From positions 1 to 64,000 of the forward strand of contig JAIXOZ010000174.1 in NCBI GenBank assembly GCA_027486495.1: a stretch of 64,000 bases of DNA. The letters run 5' to 3'. The notes under the pieces were generated by a model, which was not told where the DNA came from, ran no database searches, and saw nothing but the letters and a program-made list of their open reading frames with translations. Position 1 is the stretch's first letter. Each line of letters begins with the position of its first letter. This DNA is from Comamonadaceae bacterium. GTDB taxonomy: Bacteria > Pseudomonadota > Gammaproteobacteria > Burkholderiales > Burkholderiaceae_C. Below are positions 60,777-64,000 of the stretch, piece by piece. The translations under genes were made by a program, and so were the position numbers.

Positions 60777-61685
60777 TCATTTTAACGGCCCATACCGAAC
60801 CAAATCCTGACAGGCACGGTGTGCCAACGCTAAATTCTGGGCAGACGCTGACTGCAGAGCTTGCCAGACCCGCAGAGCATCCACGGTGGGTTTGACATCG
60901 TGCACGCGAACCAAACGAGCCCCGCGCTCCACCGCCATCAAAGCCGCCGCCACACTGGCAGACAAGCGCTCGGATGGCGCAGGAATGGGCCCATGTTGCG
61001 CCAACACCGCCCCCAAGGACGACTTGCGTGACCAGGCAGCCATCAATGGACGACCTGCCCCCAACAATACCGATTGATGGGCCAACAATTCAAAGTTCTG
61101 AACCACGGTTTTGCCAAAACCAATGCCTGGATCCAGCACCAATCGGGACGCATCAACGCCTTGCGACAACAAGCTTTGCATGCGCTCTTGCAAAAACTGA
61201 TGAACGGCGCTGACCACATCGCCGCCCATGGTTTGCAGCTGCATCGTCTGCGGGTCCCGGTGCATGTGCATCAGGCACACACCACACGACGGATGGGTCG
61301 CCACCACTCGCTCGGCGCCGGGCTGTCGCAAAGCCCAGATGTCGTTGACGATGTCCACCCCAAAATCCAAAACTGCCTGCATCACCTCAGGTTTATAGGT
61401 GTCCACTGAGATTGGCACCTGCCAGCGCACGGCTTCGCGCAGAAAAGGGATTAAACGCGCCAACTCTTCGTCCAACGATACCGATTGAGCACCGGGCCGG
61501 GTGGACTCTGCTCCTACATCCAGAATACCCGCTCCCTCACTCAGCAGCAGCTCTGCATGCCGCAAGGCCTGCGAGCCCTTTGAGTACTGCCCGCCATCCG
61601 AGAAAGAGTCGGGTGTCAGGTTCACGATGCCCATGACCCAAGGACTGGCCAGGTCCAGCTCAAAACGCGTGGTTTGCCAACGCAT
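60777..61685 (-). CDS. folP: Dihydropteroate synthase
   Basis: FolP condenses p-aminobenzoate with a pterin pyrophosphate in folate synthesis and is the sulfonamide target. The 302-residue protein has both signatures: [18 protein letters not shown] (about 18-35) and [16 protein letters not shown], followed by [27 protein letters not shown] and [10 protein letters not shown]. The ATG at 61685 is chosen over an upstream TTG. It is preceded by a terminator after ftsH and followed by glmM. Confidence 0.96.
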   Translation of the reverse strand: MRWQTTRFELDLASPWVMGIVNLTPDSFSDGGQYSKGSQALRHAELLLSEGAGILDVGAESTRPGAQSVSLDEELARLIPFLREAVRWQVPISVDTYKPEVMQAVLDFGVDIVNDIWALRQPGAERVVATHPSCGVCLMHMHRDPQTMQLQTMGGDVVSAVHQFLQERMQSLLSQGVDASRLVLDPGIGFGKTVVQNFELLAHQSVLLGAGRPLMAAWSRKSSLGAVLAQHGPIPAPSERLSASVAAALMAVERGARLVRVHDVKPTVDALRVWQALQSASAQNLALAHRACQDLVRYGPLK

Positions 61686-61719
61686 GAAGCAAGCGACTTT
61701 CAAAAAAAGTTTAAAGCCA

Positions 61720-61748
61720 TTGAAAACGGGGCCTAAAGGCCCCGCTTT
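61720..61748 (-). terminator. Rho-independent terminator between ftsH and folP
   Basis: On the minus strand CGGGGCC-TTTA-GGCCCCG is followed by TTTTCAA. The stem is strongly GC-rich; the T-run is short, so some read-through into folP is likely. Confidence 0.7.
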
Positions 61749-61771
61749 CTTAATGGCAAATCATCGCCAGC

Positions 61772-63688
61772 TCAGGCCACATTGGTAGCGGGTTCAGGCT
61801 GGACGACCGAAGAGCCACCACCACTGTTGCTGCCAGACGGGGGCGTACGAGGTGTCCAATCCTTTGGAGGCAATGGATCACGGCCCGCCATGATGTCGGC
61901 AATCTGATCTTTGTCGATGGTTTCCCATTCAAGCAATGCTTTGGCCATGGCGTGCATTTGGGCGCTGTGTTCCTCAATCAAACGGCGAGCCAAGCTGTAC
62001 TGCTCATCGATGATGCGGCGCACCTCCAGATCCACCTTTTGCATGGTGGACTCGCTCATGTTGGTCGTTTTGGTGACCGAGCGGCCCAGGAACACTTCGC
62101 CTTCATTTTCGGCATAGACCATCGGCCCCAGGGCATCGGTCATGCCGTAACGCATGACCATGTCACGGGCAATGGAAGTGGCACGCTCAAAGTCGTTGCT
62201 GGCACCCGTGGTCATCTGATTCATGAAGACTTCTTCGGCAATTCGACCACCAAACAGCATGCTGATCTGGTTGAGCATGAACACCTTGTCGAAGCTGTAG
62301 CGGTCCTTCTCGGGCAAGCTCATCGTCACGCCCAGAGCACGGCCACGGGGAATGATGGTGACCTTGTGAACCGGATCGCACTTGGGCAGCAAATTGCCGA
62401 TGAGGGCGTGACCTGCTTCGTGGTAAGCCGTATTGCGACGCTCTTCCTCGGGCATGACCATGCTCTTGCGCTCGGGGCCCATCAGGATCTTGTCCTTGGC
62501 TTTCTCGAAATCAACCATCTCCACCACGCGGGCGTTGCGACGTGCCGCCATCAAAGCCGCCTCGTTGCACAGATTGGCCAGATCGGCACCGCTCATGCCG
62601 GGCGTACCACGGGCGATCACGGCCGCGTTCACGTCCTGACCGATCGGGACTTTGCGCATGTGCACATTGAGAATTTGCTCTCGGCCACGGATATCGGGCA
62701 AGGTCACATAAACCTGCCGGTCAAAACGGCCGGGACGCAACAATGCAGCGTCCAGAATGTCTGGGCGGTTGGTGGCCGCCACGACGATCACGCCCAAATT
62801 GGTTTCAAAGCCATCCATCTCGACCAACATCTGGTTGAGCGTTTGCTCTCGCTCGTCGTTACCGCCGCCCAGGCCTGCGCCACGTTGGCGGCCGACCGCA
62901 TCAATTTCATCAATGAAAATGATGCACGGTGCGTTCTTTTTGGCGTTCTCAAACATGTCGCGAACACGGGAAGCACCCACACCCACAAACATCTCCACAA
63001 AATCAGAACCAGAGATGCTGAAGAAGGGCACTTTGGCCTCGCCCGCGATGCTTTTGGCCAGCAGGGTCTTACCGGTACCGGGAGGCCCCACCAACAGCAA
63101 ACCGCGGGGAATACGGCCGCCCAATTTCTGAAAGCGCTGGGGATCCTTGAGGAAGTCCACCACCTCTTTGACTTCTTCTTTGGCTTCGTCACAACCGGCC
63201 ACATCCGCAAAGGTGGTGTTGTTGTTGTTCTCGTCCATCATGCGGGCCTTGGACTTGCCAAAGCTGAAAGCCCCGCCTTTTCCACCGCCTTGCATCTGGC
63301 GCATGAAATAGACCCAAACACCGATTAACAACAACATGGGGCCCCAACTAACCAACAAGGTCATCAGCAAGGAACCTTCTTCGCGTGGCTTGACATCAAA
63401 CTTGATGCCACTGCTGATCAGGTCACCCACCAAGCCGCGGTCAAGGTAAGTTGCTGTCGTTTTGATGCGGCGGTCGTCGTTGGTGATGGCGACAATTTCA
63501 GTGCCACCTGGGCTCTCGGAAATCGTGGCGCTCTTGATCCGGTTACTGCGAACTTCTTCGAGGAAATCTGAATAGCCAATGGCATTCGCGCCTGCGACAC
63601 CACGGTTGTCAAATTGCTTGAACAAGGTGAACAGCACCATGGCAATCACCATCCAGACGGCAATTTTGGAAAACCAAGGGTTATTCAA
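61772..63688 (-). CDS. ftsH: ATP-dependent zinc metalloprotease FtsH, TTG start
   Basis: FtsH is a membrane-anchored AAA+ protease that degrades misfolded membrane proteins and regulators such as LpxC and sigma-32. It has transmembrane segments near residues 4-23 and 105-125, a periplasmic domain between them, Walker A GPPGTGKT (about 199-206), the second region of homology ([11 protein letters not shown]) and the zinc site HEAGH (423-427). A proline/glycine-rich C-terminal tail follows. The ORF-track start is TTG at 63700; I prefer the TTG at 63688 (MNNPWFSK), which has GGAG 6 bases upstream and matches relatives, giving 638 residues. It follows rlmE. Confidence 0.95.
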   Translation of the reverse strand: MNNPWFSKIAVWMVIAMVLFTLFKQFDNRGVAGANAIGYSDFLEEVRSNRIKSATISESPGGTEIVAITNDDRRIKTTATYLDRGLVGDLISSGIKFDVKPREEGSLLMTLLVSWGPMLLLIGVWVYFMRQMQGGGKGGAFSFGKSKARMMDENNNNTTFADVAGCDEAKEEVKEVVDFLKDPQRFQKLGGRIPRGLLLVGPPGTGKTLLAKSIAGEAKVPFFSISGSDFVEMFVGVGASRVRDMFENAKKNAPCIIFIDEIDAVGRQRGAGLGGGNDEREQTLNQMLVEMDGFETNLGVIVVAATNRPDILDAALLRPGRFDRQVYVTLPDIRGREQILNVHMRKVPIGQDVNAAVIARGTPGMSGADLANLCNEAALMAARRNARVVEMVDFEKAKDKILMGPERKSMVMPEEERRNTAYHEAGHALIGNLLPKCDPVHKVTIIPRGRALGVTMSLPEKDRYSFDKVFMLNQISMLFGGRIAEEVFMNQMTTGASNDFERATSIARDMVMRYGMTDALGPMVYAENEGEVFLGRSVTKTTNMSESTMQKVDLEVRRIIDEQYSLARRLIEEHSAQMHAMAKALLEWETIDKDQIADIMAGRDPLPPKDWTPRTPPSGSNSGGGSSVVQPEPATNVA

Positions 63689-63794
63689 GAGAGACTCCAA
63701 TCCAAAAAAATGATTGTCACCATTCTAGGCCTGCCAGAAGCCTTGGCGAGACTTTCAAGGGTTTTTGGCCCTCGAAAAGCTCGGAATTAAGGCA

Positions 63795-64000
63795 TCAAAC
63801 CCCGTGAATCAGGCCCATGCCCACCAAAAAAGTCTCCGAAGACTTATCCCGGGAGGATTTGGGCTTGATCGGCTTGACGACCTTGAAGGTCTCCTTGAAC
63901 ATCTTGACGATCTGGCTGTAGCCGCTGCCGTGGAAAACTTTGACGACCAAAGCACCCTGCGGCTTCATGTGGTTTTGGGCAAATTCCACGGCCAACTCGA
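63795..64000 (-). CDS. rlmE: 23S rRNA (uridine2552-2'-O)-methyltransferase RlmE, C-terminal part
   Basis: RlmE (RrmJ/FtsJ) methylates U2552 of 23S rRNA. Only the C-terminal part of about 68 residues is present because the gene is cut by the window edge. The visible residues include [51 protein letters not shown]. The KxFxGxG segment and the SSRxxSxE(T/V)(F/Y) block are the family ending. It lies 106 bp upstream of ftsH, the conserved rlmE-ftsH pair. Confidence 0.93.
   Translation of the reverse strand, partial: ELAVEFAQNHMKPQGALVVKVFHGSGYSQIVKMFKETFKVVKPIKPKSSRDKSSETFLVGMGLIHGV

Overview
The window looks like a chromosomal segment of a betaproteobacterium of the order Burkholderiales, most probably family Comamonadaceae (a Limnohabitans/Rhodoferax-like lineage). 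The evidence is gene content and order: tolB-pal-cpoB, the hemF-nadD-rsfS-rlmH-maf-rng run, thrS-infC-rpmI-rplT-pheST-ihfA, a hom-thrC-moeA-moaD-moaE cluster, rpsF-priB-rpsR-rplI-dnaB, and ppsA back to back with its regulator. The genus is inferred from protein flavour only. Nearly all of the window is densely packed core genome. The exception is the first 3.5 kb.

Bases 1-3556 are accessory. An AT-rich two-gene unit (a lipoprotein and a small exported protein, both unrecognised) and a tyrosine recombinase lie against the 3' end of a tRNA-Lys(UUU) gene, the usual arrangement of an element integrated in a tRNA gene. The other end of the element is outside the window.

Bases 3557-22507 are core genes. 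They comprise tRNA-Lys, tcdA, a YeeE/YedE sulfur transporter, cpoB-pal-tolB (without tolQRA), msbA, and a long minus-strand run from yebC to rng covering purine, haem, NAD and lipid synthesis, ribosome maturation and RNA decay. A HerA-like ATPase and clpS-clpA follow.

Bases 22508-31637 hold a cold-shock protein, a DUF192 protein and the translation operon thrS-infC-rpmI-rplT-pheS-pheT-ihfA plus a DUF1840 gene. infC appears to start at a rare ATC codon, and several leader hairpins lie where the E. coli operon is autoregulated.

Bases 31638-41537 hold monomeric isocitrate dehydrogenase and isocitrate lyase, convergent at the isocitrate branch point. A regulatory region upstream of aceA carries two related operators 30 bp apart and an IHF consensus. 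Then come an H1-like SWIB protein, an orphan TPP enzyme, clpB and an unknown gene.

Bases 41571-53790 hold moaE, moaD, moeA, thrC, hom and an AlaA-type aminotransferase, then a Mth938-like protein, a peroxiredoxin and a PhoH ATPase, then the rpsF-dnaB replication/ribosome cluster.

Bases 53800-64000 hold a sodium:solute symporter downstream of ppsA, the divergent ppsR, then glmM, folP, ftsH and the truncated rlmE.

Many ORF-track starts are TTG/GTG extensions. I moved starts where a Shine-Dalgarno sequence or family alignment supports an internal codon and say so in each entry. I found no CRISPR array, no insertion sequence, no rRNA and no obvious defence system. The least explained material is the tRNA-Lys island cargo and the regulatory DNA around aceA, clpB, thrS, pheS and ppsA/ppsR.
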